Assembly: GCF_007859855.1 (NCBI RefSeq)
Contig: NZ_SJPK01000009.1
Span: forward strand, 62,001-126,000
DNA length: 64,000 nucleotides
Direction: 5' to 3'
From: Allorhodopirellula solitaria
GTDB taxonomy: Bacteria; Planctomycetota; Planctomycetia; Pirellulales; Pirellulaceae
In this document: one piece after another, positions 1 to 11,827 of the stretch
Layout: each line of letters begins with the position of its first letter
Numbering within the stretch: position 1 is the stretch's first letter
The notes under the pieces: generated by a model
Told to the model about the DNA's origin: nothing
Databases searched by the model: none
The model's input: the letters and a program-made list of their open reading frames with translations, nothing else
Position numbers and translations under genes: made by a program

Positions 1-2463
1 ATCGGTCTGGCTCGCCATCTGATAGGTTCGTGACAACACGATGCGGCGAATCAAGTCCTTCAGACTCTGGCCCTCGTCGGCGAACTCAGTCGCGAGATAA
101 TCGAGCAGTCCCGGGTGTGTCGGCCGCTGGCCGAGCACGCCAAAATCGTCCGGCGTTGGCACGATCCCGCGCCCCATCAAATGGTGCCAGGTTCGATTGA
201 CGATCACTCGCCGAGTCAACGGATTATCCGCAGCATTGATCGCCTCGGCGAGTTGCAAGCGGCCACTCCCGGTGGGAATCTCCAGCGGCTCGCCACTGAT
301 CGCGGTCAGAAAGTGGCGGGGTTCTAAATCGCCAGGTTTCGAGGAATTGCCGCGAATAAGAATATGATCGTCCTCACCGCTGCCGTCAGACATCGCAATC
401 GCCAGCGCCGAGCGGCGGTTCACACGTTCGCTGAGTTTCTCTCGCTCGACTGCCCAATCTGCCGCCAACTGCTGCCACTGTTCCAGGACCGCTGAGTCAA
501 CCGCCGACTCATATTCCGCGACAGAATCAGCGATCTCGGATTCATGTTGTTCCAGTTGGGCACGCATCTCATCGGTTGCCCCGTCGGTAACCAGAACCAC
601 TGAGAGGTCGGCGTCGGTGGAGGGGGTGAACTCCAAATGCACGCGGTGTCCCACATAGCGGTTCAAATCGAGCTGCACCCATTGTTTCTCTCCCTTGATG
701 GGTCGGACAACCTGCCCGTGCAACGGCCCAGCGATCATCCGGTGAGAATCAACACAGGCGAAGACATGCCCCTGGCCGTCAACACGTGCGGCCACATTGC
801 CATGCTCAACGAGGAAGGTGGGCGTTCGCAAAGTGCGCCCCGACTGCGGGATCTTCACCAACGCGCCGCGTTTATTGGTAGCGGGACCGGAAACCGACTC
901 CAGCCCGTCCCAGAACCGATCACTGGTAGCAGCATTCCTCTTGGCCAGCTGAATCGTCGCTCCAGCGTCCGTCCTCGCCAGCACCGCATCGCCTGCGTGC
1001 CGGGGCCGCTCGCCAAAAATAAAACCGTCCTGCATGTACTCAGGGGAAGCAATCTCTGCGTAGTCCACCACAACCGTCGCCGCGGCAGCCTCATCCAGGG
1101 GTGTTGATAGCTGGTCCAATGCAGGCTCGTTCGGCAATGTCTCTGCTACCCGCTCGCGATATCTTGCATCGAGTGCAGCGAGTTCTTCCGAGATCTCTCG
1201 ATTGTTCTCGATTGATTCAAAACGCACTTGGCGATAATCGCTGCTCTGCAAAAAACCACTGAGCGAGTAATAGTCTGCTGTCGAAATTGCATCAAACTTA
1301 TGATCGTGGCACCGCGCACAGGCGACCGTCACCCCCAAAAACGTCTTGGACATCACGTCGATCATGTTGTCAAAACGATCACTCTCGTCTTTGCGGATAT
1401 CCACGGGTGAATGCACCCATTCACCCAAGAACCAAAATCCAGTACCGAGGATGGATTCGTTAAAATCTTGGTCGGGGTTCAATCGCGGAGCCGGTAACAG
1501 GTCACCTGCAATCTGTTCCCGCACGAACTGATCGTAAGGGACATCTGCATTGAGGGCGCGAATCACGTAATCACGATACTGATAGGCGTTGCGAATATCG
1601 GGGTCGAACTCGTGCCCACGAGATTCCGCATACCGCACCAGATCGAGCCAGTGCCTCGCCCAGTGTTCGCCAAAATGCTTGGAGGCGAGTAATTCGTCAA
1701 CGAGATTCTCGACTGCCTGCGGATCGGACTGAGAGAGAAAATCCGCGGCTTGATCAGCCGTGGGAGGCATCCCGATTAAATCAAAGTACAGTCGCCGCAT
1801 GAGCACATGACGATCGGCGTCGGCAGCCGGCGGCAGGCCGGCCTCCTCGAGCCTCGCCAGAATGAACGAATCGATTTCGTCACGCGGCCAGTCGGTTGCC
1901 TGGACCTGCGGTGGCTCGGGGGACTCAATCGCTTGCCAAGCCCAATGGTTTGTCTTGCGATCGTCCAAGTCGAACGTGGGCCGAGATGTGACTGGCGTCG
2001 GGGCGACCTCGTCTGGCCAAGGAGCCCCCATCTCAACCCAACGGCTGAGCGCCTCGATCTCTTCATCGGCGAGTTTGCCCTCGGGCGGCATCTCGTAAGA
2101 TTCGTAGCGTACCGCTTCGATAATCAGGCTGCCGTCGGCGTCACCTGGGATCAACGCTGCTCCCGAATCGCCACCTTCGAGTAGCGAGGCGCGATTGTCC
2201 ACCTGCAGTCCTGCCTGCAGCGTTTCGGACTGGGACCCGTGGCATTCGAAACAATGCTCCGCCAGCAACGGGCGGACCTCTTTTTCGAAAAACTCCAAGT
2301 CGACAGGATCGGCCGAGGGTGTCTCACCCGCGACCGAAATGTCGTTCGCGAGACAGCACGAGGCCATTGCCACACTCACCACGAGGCTGCTCGCCAGTCT
2401 CGCGGTCGCTCCCGCCGCACCGATAATCGTCATGATACTGCTCTGTCGAAATGATTCACTCAT
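1..2463 (-). CDS. PSCyt1/DUF1549/DUF1553 planctomycete cytochrome-type protein (C-terminus cut by window edge)
   Basis: The frame is open from an ATG at 2463 to the window edge, 821 codons with no stop, so the gene is partial. The N-terminus has a hydrophobic signal-like segment (residues 12-40). A planctomycete cytochrome C domain follows with the heme-type motif CFECH at residues 71-75. The DUF1549 part contains HFGEHWARHWLDLVRYAES near residue 262 and a second CxxCH motif (CARCH, residues 382-386). DUF1553 begins near residue 690 and still continues at the edge (LGQRPTHPGLLDYLA). Such proteins are very abundant in planctomycetes. They are exported and often paired with a DUF1501 protein, which would lie outside this window. 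The biochemical role is not established; electron transfer or polysaccharide-related functions have been suggested. A second in-frame ATG at 2433 is an alternative start. Confidence 0.92.
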   Translation of the reverse strand, partial: MSESFRQSSIMTIIGAAGATARLASSLVVSVAMASCCLANDISVAGETPSADPVDLEFFEKEVRPLLAEHCFECHGSQSETLQAGLQVDNRASLLEGGDSGAALIPGDADGSLIIEAVRYESYEMPPEGKLADEEIEALSRWVEMGAPWPDEVAPTPVTSRPTFDLDDRKTNHWAWQAIESPEPPQVQATDWPRDEIDSFILARLEEAGLPPAADADRHVLMRRLYFDLIGMPPTADQAADFLSQSDPQAVENLVDELLASKHFGEHWARHWLDLVRYAESRGHEFDPDIRNAYQYRDYVIRALNADVPYDQFVREQIAGDLLPAPRLNPDQDFNESILGTGFWFLGEWVHSPVDIRKDESDRFDNMIDVMSKTFLGVTVACARCHDHKFDAISTADYYSLSGFLQSSDYRQVRFESIENNREISEELAALDARYRERVAETLPNEPALDQLSTPLDEAAAATVVVDYAEIASPEYMQDGFIFGERPRHAGDAVLARTDAGATIQLAKRNAATSDRFWDGLESVSGPATNKRGALVKIPQSGRTLRTPTFLVEHGNVAARVDGQGHVFACVDSHRMIAGPLHGQVVRPIKGEKQWVQLDLNRYVGHRVHLEFTPSTDADLSVVLVTDGATDEMRAQLEQHESEIADSVAEYESAVDSAVLEQWQQLAADWAVEREKLSERVNRRSALAIAMSDGSGEDDHILIRGNSSKPGDLEPRHFLTAISGEPLEIPTGSGRLQLAEAINAADNPLTRRVIVNRTWHHLMGRGIVPTPDDFGVLGQRPTHPGLLDYLATEFADEGQSLKDLIRRIVLSRTYQMASQTD

Positions 2464-2539
2464 GCTGCATAGTCTACACGATTTGCCCCCCTGATTGCAC
2501 ATCGATTCCGCCTCGAACCCCTCTCACCCAGGCCCGATC

Positions 2540-3154
2540 ATGAACATCCTCTGCTTTAGCGACCTCCACCGTGACCAAAATGCCGCTCGCAACCTCGTCG
2601 AGATGGCGGAGGACGCCGATCTCGTAATCGGCGCCGGAGATTTTGCCAACCAACACCAGGGGCTCGCCGACACGCTCGACATTCTCTGCCAAATCGAGAA
2701 ACCAGCTTGTTTGGTCCCAGGCAATGGCGAAACGGTGGAGGAACTTCGCCGCGCCACACAGGACTGGCCGACTGCGTTCGTCCTGCACGGGGAGGGCCAT
2801 ACGCTTTCCACCTCAGCCGGAGAGGCGGCGTTGTGGGGAGTGGGCGGCGGGATCCCTGTGACCCCATTCGGCGACTGGAGCTACGATTTCGACGAAGACT
2901 GCGCCCGCGAAATGCTGGCCTCCTGCCCCAGCGGTGGTATCCTGGTCACGCATTCGCCACCCATCGACACCGTCGATCACGACAGCAGTGGCCGAATTCG
3001 CGGCAGCGTTAGTATTCGAGAGTGTATCCTGCGGTGTCATCCCAAACTGGTCGTCTGCGGACACATCCACAGCGACTGGGGAAAACAAGTGCGACTCGAA
3101 GATACTCTGATCCTCAACGCGGGGCCTCTCGGTACGATCATCGAGCTCGACTGA
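2540..3154 (+). CDS. Metallophosphoesterase (calcineurin-like), 204 aa
   Basis: This is a compact single-domain calcineurin-like phosphoesterase. The metal-binding motifs are in order: DLH at residues 8-10, GAGDF, PGNGE (in place of the usual GNHD), THSPP and CGHIH. There is no signal peptide, so it is probably cytoplasmic. The frame is open from 2495, but the ATG at 2540 places the first beta strand (MNILCFSDLH) correctly, and the family starts there. The gene is divergent from the PSCyt1 gene with about 75 bp between them, enough for a shared promoter region. The substrate cannot be read from the sequence; this family includes phosphodiesterases and protein or nucleotide phosphatases. Confidence 0.88.
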   Translation: MNILCFSDLHRDQNAARNLVEMAEDADLVIGAGDFANQHQGLADTLDILCQIEKPACLVPGNGETVEELRRATQDWPTAFVLHGEGHTLSTSAGEAALWGVGGGIPVTPFGDWSYDFDEDCAREMLASCPSGGILVTHSPPIDTVDHDSSGRIRGSVSIRECILRCHPKLVVCGHIHSDWGKQVRLEDTLILNAGPLGTIIELD

Positions 3155-3187
3155 ATCACAGCTTCGAGCGGCAATCCTGTCAGCCAT

Positions 3188-3253
3188 TCACCTATGCCGC
3201 GAGGCCAAACGCATTGCCAACCAGCCGGTGGTTTGAGCGTCGCGAGCACTACT
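3188..3253 (+). repeat. Degenerate copy of the interspersed 'CCGGTGGTTTGAGCG' repeat
   Basis: The stretch reads like an eroded copy of the repeat found intact near 12.44, 19.25 and 58.8 kb: a CCTATGCCG start, then AGCCGGTGGTTTGAGCG and a GCGAGCAC element. Its position between two genes argues that the long open frame reaching back to 3194 is not coding and that the following gene starts at 3461. Confidence 0.55.
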
Positions 3254-3460
3254 GCAAACGTCGGAAAACGCAATCGCCAATCCGCGAGAACAAGCTTCAT
3301 CCGTTCTACCGGGCAACTTCACCGTCCCTTCATTTCCATCGCGACAATTGGCCAAGTGTTGCTGGCATCCCACACGGGGTTTGTCACCTTGCTACCATGG
3401 TGCACCACAAACCCGGTGCATCACAAACTCGCTGGATCAAACTTCAAAGGATCATTCGCA

Positions 3461-4372
3461 ATGAGTCAGAGTTCGTTCAAACGTAAGAAAATCAGTCGTG
3501 TCAGATTCGTCGCATGGGGAGCAACCGTCTGCTCGCTTGCGTTTCTAAGCCCAGAACTACTAGGAGCGGAACCCACGAATACTGCCACTCGCTCGTCTGC
3601 AAAACAGCCACTGATCGTTGCTCACCGCGGCGCTTCGCACGACGCCCCCGAAAATACGCTGGCGGCTTTCAACCTTGCGTGGAAACAAAACGCCGATGTC
3701 ATCGAAGGTGATTTCTATTTGACGGCCGACGACCAGATCGTTTGCCTTCACGACAAGACCACCTCGCGCACCGCGCCGAATCAACCCTCCTATACGCCTG
3801 CCGATGCCACACTCGAACAGCTTCGCACACTGGACGTCGGTGCCTGGAAAGGTGCACAGTTCGCCGGGGAAAAAATCCCTACCTTGGACGAAGTCCTAAA
3901 AACGATCCCGGCCGGAAAGAAGATCTTTGTTGAGATCAAGTGCGGCCCTGAAATCCTACCTGTGCTCAAGGAACAACTGGCATCGAGTGACCTGCGCCCC
4001 GACCAGATCGTTTTGATCTGTTTCAATACCGAAGTGGTGACCCAGGCACGCAAGACCATGGACCAGTACCAAACCAATTGGCTGACCTCGTACCGCCGAG
4101 ACTCGAAGACCCAGTCCCTGACTCCGACGACGTCCACCATTGTCGACACCCTGCGGAAAACTTCGGCCTCTGGGTTGGGGACGAGGGACGAGATGGACGC
4201 GATCGATGGCGAGATGGTCCGCGCGGTACATGAGATGGGATGCGGCATCCATGCCTGGACAGTCGACAACCCCAGCGTGGCGAAAACCTTGCATCAACTC
4301 GGATTTGATTCGATCACGACCAATCGTCCCGCTGAGATCCGCGCTGCGATTGGTACCACTAAAACTCAATGA
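3461..4372 (+). CDS. Exported glycerophosphodiester phosphodiesterase, 303 aa
   Basis: GDPD-family TIM-barrel enzyme that hydrolyses glycerophosphodiesters to glycerol-3-phosphate and an alcohol. The N-terminus is basic (KRKK) followed by a hydrophobic stretch and a likely cleavage site after LLGA, so the enzyme is probably periplasmic. Catalytic and metal residues are visible: HRGA with His55, the ENT motif, Glu82 and Asp84 in VIEGDFY, and His97 in CLHDKT. The C-terminal HAWTVDN motif is also typical. The start at 3461 is chosen because AAAGG lies ten bases upstream and because the frame further upstream crosses a repeat. The 3' end overlaps the convergent MBL-fold gene by 14 bp. Confidence 0.92.
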   Translation: MSQSSFKRKKISRVRFVAWGATVCSLAFLSPELLGAEPTNTATRSSAKQPLIVAHRGASHDAPENTLAAFNLAWKQNADVIEGDFYLTADDQIVCLHDKTTSRTAPNQPSYTPADATLEQLRTLDVGAWKGAQFAGEKIPTLDEVLKTIPAGKKIFVEIKCGPEILPVLKEQLASSDLRPDQIVLICFNTEVVTQARKTMDQYQTNWLTSYRRDSKTQSLTPTTSTIVDTLRKTSASGLGTRDEMDAIDGEMVRAVHEMGCGIHAWTVDNPSVAKTLHQLGFDSITTNRPAEIRAAIGTTKTQ

Positions 4373-5141
4373 CCTGTTGGTCATCGACGATTTCGCAGGG
4401 CATCGCGAAACGCGAGTCGTTCGGCTGGAGAGAAATCGGGTCAATCGGGCTGATGTGGGTTAGCAGCACTCGCTGCGCCGCGGCCGCGGCGCTGACCTCG
4501 GCCACCCGTTCGAGATAGCAATGGCCGGTTTTGCGTGCCCACTCGCGCTGGTGATCATGAAAATTGCATTCATGCAGCAGCACGTTTGCACCCTGCATCC
4601 ACTGCAGCACAGACGGGTCAGTCGCGCCCGTCGTGTCGGTCGCATAGACGAGAGCGCGCGCGGGGCCGTCGGTCGCGAGCGGGCCCCTGTTCGCGGGCCA
4701 GTCGATCCGGTAGGCGACCGATCCCCCAGGATGCTCTTGGTGTCGCCAGCTTACCTGGGCTCCTGCGATTTCGAGCGGCGTCTCTGCGTCCGAACCAGAC
4801 CGGTCGATCGCATGCCAACTGACGGGTAATGCGGCGGGAAAGATGGTCTCGCTGAGCATCAGTTTCTGCACCGCAGCGATTTTTTCCGCTTCGCCCCACA
4901 CCCGGATACGCTCCACAGGATGCTGAAAAACGATCCCGAGTAAAAAGGTCAGGCCAACGATGTGATCCAAATGAGCGTGGGACAGCAAAACGTCGAGATG
5001 ATCAGTTTGGATCAGTCCGGGAAGTCGGAACATGCCCGTGCCCGCATCGAGGACAATCCCCGATTCGGGAAGAAAGTAACACGACGTGTGCCGCGATTCA
5101 TTGGGATGGTAACCGGCCGTGCCGAGACAATGAAGCTGCAT
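4359..5141 (-). CDS. MBL-fold metallohydrolase (RNase Z-like), 260 aa
   Basis: Metallo-beta-lactamase fold protein. The start MQLHCLGTAGYHP is the typical first strand of the RNase Z/phosphodiesterase-like branch, so the ATG at 5141 is preferred over one at 5204. The metal-binding motif HAHLDH lies at residues 55-60. Later motifs include ATDTTG, a likely ligand in LLHECNF, and LLTHISP. It could be a tRNA 3' processing enzyme or a small-molecule hydrolase. It lacks the long exosite arm of true RNase Z as far as can be seen, so a general hydrolase call is safer. It is divergent from the ABC ATPase gene. Confidence 0.85.
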   Translation of the reverse strand: MQLHCLGTAGYHPNESRHTSCYFLPESGIVLDAGTGMFRLPGLIQTDHLDVLLSHAHLDHIVGLTFLLGIVFQHPVERIRVWGEAEKIAAVQKLMLSETIFPAALPVSWHAIDRSGSDAETPLEIAGAQVSWRHQEHPGGSVAYRIDWPANRGPLATDGPARALVYATDTTGATDPSVLQWMQGANVLLHECNFHDHQREWARKTGHCYLERVAEVSAAAAAQRVLLTHISPIDPISLQPNDSRFAMPCEIVDDQQVIEF

Positions 5142-5211
5142 GACGGGACGATATCGAGGGAGGTTGTTGAATTGGACTGGAATGGTCAATTTACACGGTT
5201 CCACCTCCCTT

Positions 5212-6069
5212 ATGTTTTCCGTTTCAGTCGTCTGCCCGTTGGTATCCGCCTTGAATTGTGCCCCACAACCTTCATCGACCGCTTCCCAAGAGCGGGCAAC
5301 CGCTGTCGCGTTGGAGTCGTGTACGGTGGAGTTTCCAGGCGGGCAACGGGCCGCTGACTCGGTCGACCTGAAAATCCAACAGGGCGAATGCGTCTCGATC
5401 GTGGGGCGGAGTGGCTGCGGTAAAACGACGCTCTTACGAGTACTCGCCGGCCTGCAAACACTCAGTAGTGGCAGGTGTGTCCGCCATACCGAGACAACCT
5501 CATTCGTATTTCAACAGCCCGCCCTGCTGCCCTGGCGAAGCGTTGTCGGCAATGTGATGCTGCCACTGGAATTGCTGTCGCGCCGGCGACGTCGCCCAGC
5601 AACTCGAAAGGACCTCAGATCACTGCGGCAGCGGGCCGACGCGGCTATCGATGAAGTAGAACTCGGCGACGCCGCCGACCAGTTCCCCTACGAACTTTCT
5701 GGTGGAATGAGAATGCGGGTTTCGATTGCGCGGGCCCTCGTGACGCGGCCCGACCTCTTGCTGCTCGATGAACCTTTCGCTGCACTCGACGACATGCTCC
5801 GCACCCAACTCGGCAGCCTCGTCACCGAACTATGGCGGACCCACCGCTTCACGATGGTGCTCGTCACGCACAATATCGCTGAGGCGATTGCACTCAGCGA
5901 TCGAATCTGCGTGATGCACGCTGGCCGGATCGAAACGGTTCTCGACAACCCAGTCACGCGTCTCGCACCACCCCAATCAACCGAGCAATGGGACGTTCGG
6001 CGAACAGCTGAGTTCGGCGAGTTTTATGGAACGATCACCGATCGCCTGCGTGGGGCAGCGCAGCGATGA
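5212..6069 (+). CDS. ABC transporter ATP-binding protein, NitT/TauT (SsuB/TauB-like) family
   Basis: ATPase of an importer. Counting from the ATG at 5212, Walker A is GRSGCGKT at residues 65-72. The Q-loop is VFQQPALLPWRSV, the signature LSGGMRMRVSIARAL, Walker B LLLLDEPFAALD and the H-loop LVTHNIAEAI. The LSGGM signature and FQQPALLPW are characteristic of the nitrate/taurine/sulfonate/pyrimidine subfamily. The start is uncertain: in-frame starts at 5140, 5182 and 5212 all leave an N-terminal extension before the first core strand, and a non-ATG start nearer residue 30 is possible. The stop overlaps the permease start by 4 bp (ATGA), showing an operon. Confidence 0.9.
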   Translation: MFSVSVVCPLVSALNCAPQPSSTASQERATAVALESCTVEFPGGQRAADSVDLKIQQGECVSIVGRSGCGKTTLLRVLAGLQTLSSGRCVRHTETTSFVFQQPALLPWRSVVGNVMLPLELLSRRRRRPATRKDLRSLRQRADAAIDEVELGDAADQFPYELSGGMRMRVSIARALVTRPDLLLLDEPFAALDDMLRTQLGSLVTELWRTHRFTMVLVTHNIAEAIALSDRICVMHAGRIETVLDNPVTRLAPPQSTEQWDVRRTAEFGEFYGTITDRLRGAAQR

Positions 6070-6848
6070 AGCGCCCAGTCCGAGAATCACTGATCACAAT
6101 ATTGAGCGTCGCCAGCGTAGCGGTAGCCGTCATGGTTGCCTGGCAACTGAGCGTGCAATTCTTTGATCTACCCAAGATTCTTTTGCCCACACCTTGGCAG
6201 GTCCTCGAGGCGGGATGGCAACGGCGGCAGGAATTGGTCGCAGCGAGCCTGGTCACGTTCATGACCGCTGCGATCAGTCTCATCGTGGCGATCACGATCG
6301 GCAGCGGCCTGTCGATCCTCTTCAGCCAATCGCGGTTGCTTCACCGCGCCTTCTTCCCCTACGTGGTGTTCCTACAAACCGTGCCGATTGTCGCTATCGC
6401 ACCTCTGCTGATCATTTGGAGCGGCTATGAATTCCGCACTGCCGTGATTGCGACCGTCATCATCTGTCTCTTTCCAATCGTCAACAATGTGACCACCGGG
6501 CTGCAGGCGGCCCGCGTCGAACACCGCGATCTCTTTCATCTCTATGGTGCGTCGCGATTGCAAACACTGACCCGCTTGCAAATCCCCACCGCGATCCCCT
6601 ACCTGTTGCTGGGGGCGAGAATCAGCAGCGGTCTGGCAGTGATCGGTGCGATCGTCGCAGAGTTCTTTGTTAGCAATGGTGCCAACTACGTCGGACTGGG
6701 GGCGCTAATGACACGTTGGCAGGGGCTACTGCAAACCGACGCCTTGATCGCAGCCCTGGGCATGTCAACGCTACTGGGTCTGCTATTATTTGCCAGTGTG
6801 GACTGGCTCGGACGAATTTTCCTGAGTCGTTACACTCGGGTCGACTGA
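6066..6848 (+). CDS. ABC transporter permease, NitT/TauT (SsuC/TauC-like) family
   Basis: Inner-membrane permease of the binding-protein-dependent transport family, 260 aa, with about six hydrophobic helices. The N-terminal region contains the family pattern LPTPWQVLEAGW. The EAA-like cytoplasmic loop that contacts the ATPase is seen around residues 145-175 (LFHLYGASRLQTLTRLQIP, then AIPYLLLGARI). It is translationally coupled to the ATPase by an ATGA overlap and is followed 19 bp later by the binding protein, completing the importer. Confidence 0.93.
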   Translation: MKRPVRESLITILSVASVAVAVMVAWQLSVQFFDLPKILLPTPWQVLEAGWQRRQELVAASLVTFMTAAISLIVAITIGSGLSILFSQSRLLHRAFFPYVVFLQTVPIVAIAPLLIIWSGYEFRTAVIATVIICLFPIVNNVTTGLQAARVEHRDLFHLYGASRLQTLTRLQIPTAIPYLLLGARISSGLAVIGAIVAEFFVSNGANYVGLGALMTRWQGLLQTDALIAALGMSTLLGLLLFASVDWLGRIFLSRYTRVD

Positions 6849-6867
6849 AACGACGAGAACGACATAG

Positions 6868-7881
6868 GTGAATCCAGACGTGAATGATTTTCGAAAATGG
6901 ACGGTAGCTTGGGCCGCGGTTTCGCTCGTGATCTCGCTAGTCAACTCGGGATGCTCGGCACGACGTGAAAGTGAATCGGGGCCGGGCGATGAAGCTCGAG
7001 GGCAACCGGTCAGCGTGCAACTGAACTGGTACCCAGAGGTCGAACATGGCGGTGCTTACCATGCCCTCGTCGACGGTCTGTATGACGACCAGGACCTCGC
7101 CGTTGAGATTAAACCGGGCAGTCGAGAGACGCCCGTCGCCCCTGAGTTGCTGCTCGGCAGAAGCCAATTTGCCATCACCAATGCAGACGACGTGGTGCTG
7201 TTTCGCGCCCAGGGGGCCGACATTGTCGCGGTGCTTGCGGCGGTCCAGAATAACCCACGATGCTTGCTCGTTCGGGCCGATAGCGGTGTCGAAGGGTTCG
7301 ACGACCTGTCGGGTATGACGCTGCAGTGCCAACCCGGACGCACGTTCCTTCCATTCCTGCGGGAACGAGGCTTTCTCAATGGGGTTCGCGAAGTCCCCTA
7401 TTTCAACTCGATCGCGGGGATGATGGACGATCCGCAAATGGCGGTCCAGGCCTATGCAGTCGCCGAACCGCTCTTGGCACGCCAACAAGGCTTGCAGGTG
7501 CGAACACTCATGGTCAGCGATCTCGGTTGGAATCCTTATTCGAGCGTGCTGGTCACGACAGGAACCCTGATCCGCCAATCCCCGGAACTGGTGCGGAAAT
7601 TCGTAGCGGCTACACAGGCCGGTTGGACTGAATACTTGGAGGCACCGGCGCAGGCCAACACCGCCATCTTGAAAGCCAACACGCATGGCATGACCGAGGA
7701 GGTACTGCAGTTCGGTGCCGAACAAATGCGTCCGTTGGCGTTCCCCACCGACACCACCCAACTCGGGGAAATGTCACTCGCGCGCTGGCAACAGCTCGTC
7801 GCGCAGATGAAAGAGCTGGACGTGATCGCTCCGGATTCCGTACAGGCCGAGGAGTGCTTCACCGATCAATTCTTGCCCTAG
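6868..7881 (+). CDS. NMT1/THI5-like ABC substrate-binding lipoprotein, 337 aa
   Basis: Periplasmic binding protein of the same importer. It starts with GTG at 6868 (a second in-frame GTG is at 6880). A hydrophobic segment ends in VNSGC, a plausible though imperfect lipobox, so it is probably membrane anchored. The first strand VQLNWYPEVEHGGAYHAL is the NMT1/THI5-like signature seen in ThiY-type and related binding proteins, followed by ITNADDVVLFRAQGADIVAV and a hinge region. By analogy the cargo may be a thiamine-precursor pyrimidine or another small heterocycle. That is inference, since no TPP riboswitch or thiamine gene is nearby. Confidence 0.88.
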   Translation: MNPDVNDFRKWTVAWAAVSLVISLVNSGCSARRESESGPGDEARGQPVSVQLNWYPEVEHGGAYHALVDGLYDDQDLAVEIKPGSRETPVAPELLLGRSQFAITNADDVVLFRAQGADIVAVLAAVQNNPRCLLVRADSGVEGFDDLSGMTLQCQPGRTFLPFLRERGFLNGVREVPYFNSIAGMMDDPQMAVQAYAVAEPLLARQQGLQVRTLMVSDLGWNPYSSVLVTTGTLIRQSPELVRKFVAATQAGWTEYLEAPAQANTAILKANTHGMTEEVLQFGAEQMRPLAFPTDTTQLGEMSLARWQQLVAQMKELDVIAPDSVQAEECFTDQFLP

Positions 7882-7961
7882 ACCGGATCGCTGAGAAGCA
7901 TTTTTCACCGTGTTGACTAGACCCGCGAGAGCGTCCATCAGGCGAGTCTCGCCGAAGGCGG

Positions 7962-10366
<2,405 letters not shown>

Positions 10367-10382
<16 letters not shown>

Positions 10383-11083
10383 GGGTTGCTATCGGTCTGC
10401 AGCAGCGTCCGCAGTTTCTGCAACCCGCGTTTGAGCAACCCTGCGACCGCCGTCTCGCTCTTGCCCATCCGCTCGACAATCTCCTTCAACGGCAACCCTT
10501 CCATGTACCGCAATCGAATCGCCTCGGCTTGGTTTTCGGGGATCTGGTGCAGCGCATCCATCATGGCGAGCACAGCCTCCTCTCGCACGGCCACCCCGCT
10601 CGGGCTGGTCTTGCCGCCGGGCAGTTGAGCGATCCAGTGTTCGCGTGAGCCTGATTCCCCGCCGCCCGCTCGCGTGTGGACCTCCTTTTTCGTGCTACGC
10701 TTTTGTGTCATCACATGATGTGAGAGCGCCGACGCCACATTGTTTTTCAACATGCCTCGCAACCAGCCAGCGAATTCGGCAGGCGTGTCACCGCGAAACG
10801 CCCCCAGATCACGTTTGGCCTCGAGGAAGGTCACCTGCACAATGTCAGCCGGATCGATGCGACGGCGCAGCTGATCCGATAGATAGCGGTGGGCCAGCAT
10901 CAGCAGAAACCCCCTGTATTGCAGCAGCAATTTCCCCAATGCCTCGTTGCTGCCCCGTTTCGATGCGATCACCAGAGCCGTGGTCGACGAAGAGTCCGAC
11001 GGCGTCGGGGCGGCGGGTGGATCACCTGAGGCGCGGTTCACGGAATTTGCGGTATTATTAACAGGGTACGGGGGCGTGAGCAT
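10367..11083 (-). CDS. ECF-type RNA polymerase sigma factor linked to the kinase, 238 aa
   Basis: Sigma-70 family factor with only regions 2 and 4. Region 2 is around residues 55-115 (RRRIDPADIVQVTFLEA, FAGWLRGMLKNNVASALSHH). Region 4 is in the C-terminal 70 residues (HQIPENQAEAIRLRYMEGL, KEIVERMGKSETAVAGLLKR). The Ser/Thr-rich first 35 residues are poorly conserved. Planctomycetes encode many ECF factors beside Ser/Thr kinases, where the kinase is thought to take the place of an anti-sigma factor. The overlap with the downstream kinase gene fits that model. A later internal start is possible. Confidence 0.9.
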
Positions 11084-11115
11084 CCCATGTTATCATACCG
11101 ACTCGATTGACGTAG

Positions 11116-11691
11116 TCAGTCCGATGGTTGACCGCCCATCGATTGAAAGTCGTCAAAGATGCTTGCCATGGCGGCTTCATAGTCGCTGGCAACCCCTTCG
11201 GTACGCCGCCAAGCGTTGACTTTCGCCGTTTCAAACCCAATCGCCATTTCCGGATTCGCCCGCAAGCGGTCGCGGAAGCGGATCGTTTGCTCCAACAAGA
11301 TCGAACCCTGGGTCACGAGATAGAGTCGATGGGTGGCTTCACCGTGCCGAGGTTTCGACAGCATTGCCTGCTGTCCATGACCCTCAAATCGTTGCATCCA
11401 GGCTGGGGAGGAAACCGTGATGAAATTCAATCCCTCGATGAGCAGCACGGCGTCTCGGAAGTCGACTGGATCGGCGATCACCGCAACGGCATCGATGACC
11501 GGCTGGGCTATGATCCCGCCAATCGCCGTCGACCCGATGTGTTCGACCGTGACGACGCGGCCCTGACAAGCCTGCAGGAGACCGCTGCGGGTCTGCTCGA
11601 ATTCCTGCCGCCATCGGGCGTCGTGGTGCATCAATCGAACGCGGCCAGCGTCGCTGGTTGGGTCGACGTGATCTCCATCGCGGTCATTCAA
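11116..11691 (-). CDS. GrpB/UPF0157 family protein, 191 aa
   Basis: Full-length GrpB-family (UPF0157) nucleotidyltransferase-fold protein. Visible family motifs are VEHIGSTAIGGIIAQPVIDA, then HRLYLV and IRFRDRLRANPEMA. In other proteins this domain is fused to dephospho-CoA kinase; the stand-alone form has no settled function. The gene stands alone between the sigma factor and purE, divergent from purE with about 135 bp between them. Confidence 0.88.
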   Translation of the reverse strand: MNDRDGDHVDPTSDAGRVRLMHHDARWRQEFEQTRSGLLQACQGRVVTVEHIGSTAIGGIIAQPVIDAVAVIADPVDFRDAVLLIEGLNFITVSSPAWMQRFEGHGQQAMLSKPRHGEATHRLYLVTQGSILLEQTIRFRDRLRANPEMAIGFETAKVNAWRRTEGVASDYEAAMASIFDDFQSMGGQPSD

Positions 11692-11827
11692 TCGCTCACC
11701 TGTCCCTTTCTAGCTACCATTTCAATCCCCGGTCTGATTTCGAGCCGAGTGGATCTCGGTTATAACCACGACTCCTCGCATTGGATTGGCCAGCCTACAT
11801 TTTCCTTGACCTAGAAGGCACCCCCAC

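Noticed and set aside
5142-5211. TPP riboswitch before the NMT1-type operon
   Set aside because: The 70-bp divergent gap is too short and does not contain the conserved CTGAGA and related words.
6937-7761. 274-codon minus-strand frame
   Set aside because: Antisense shadow of the NMT1-like binding protein; no domain recognised.
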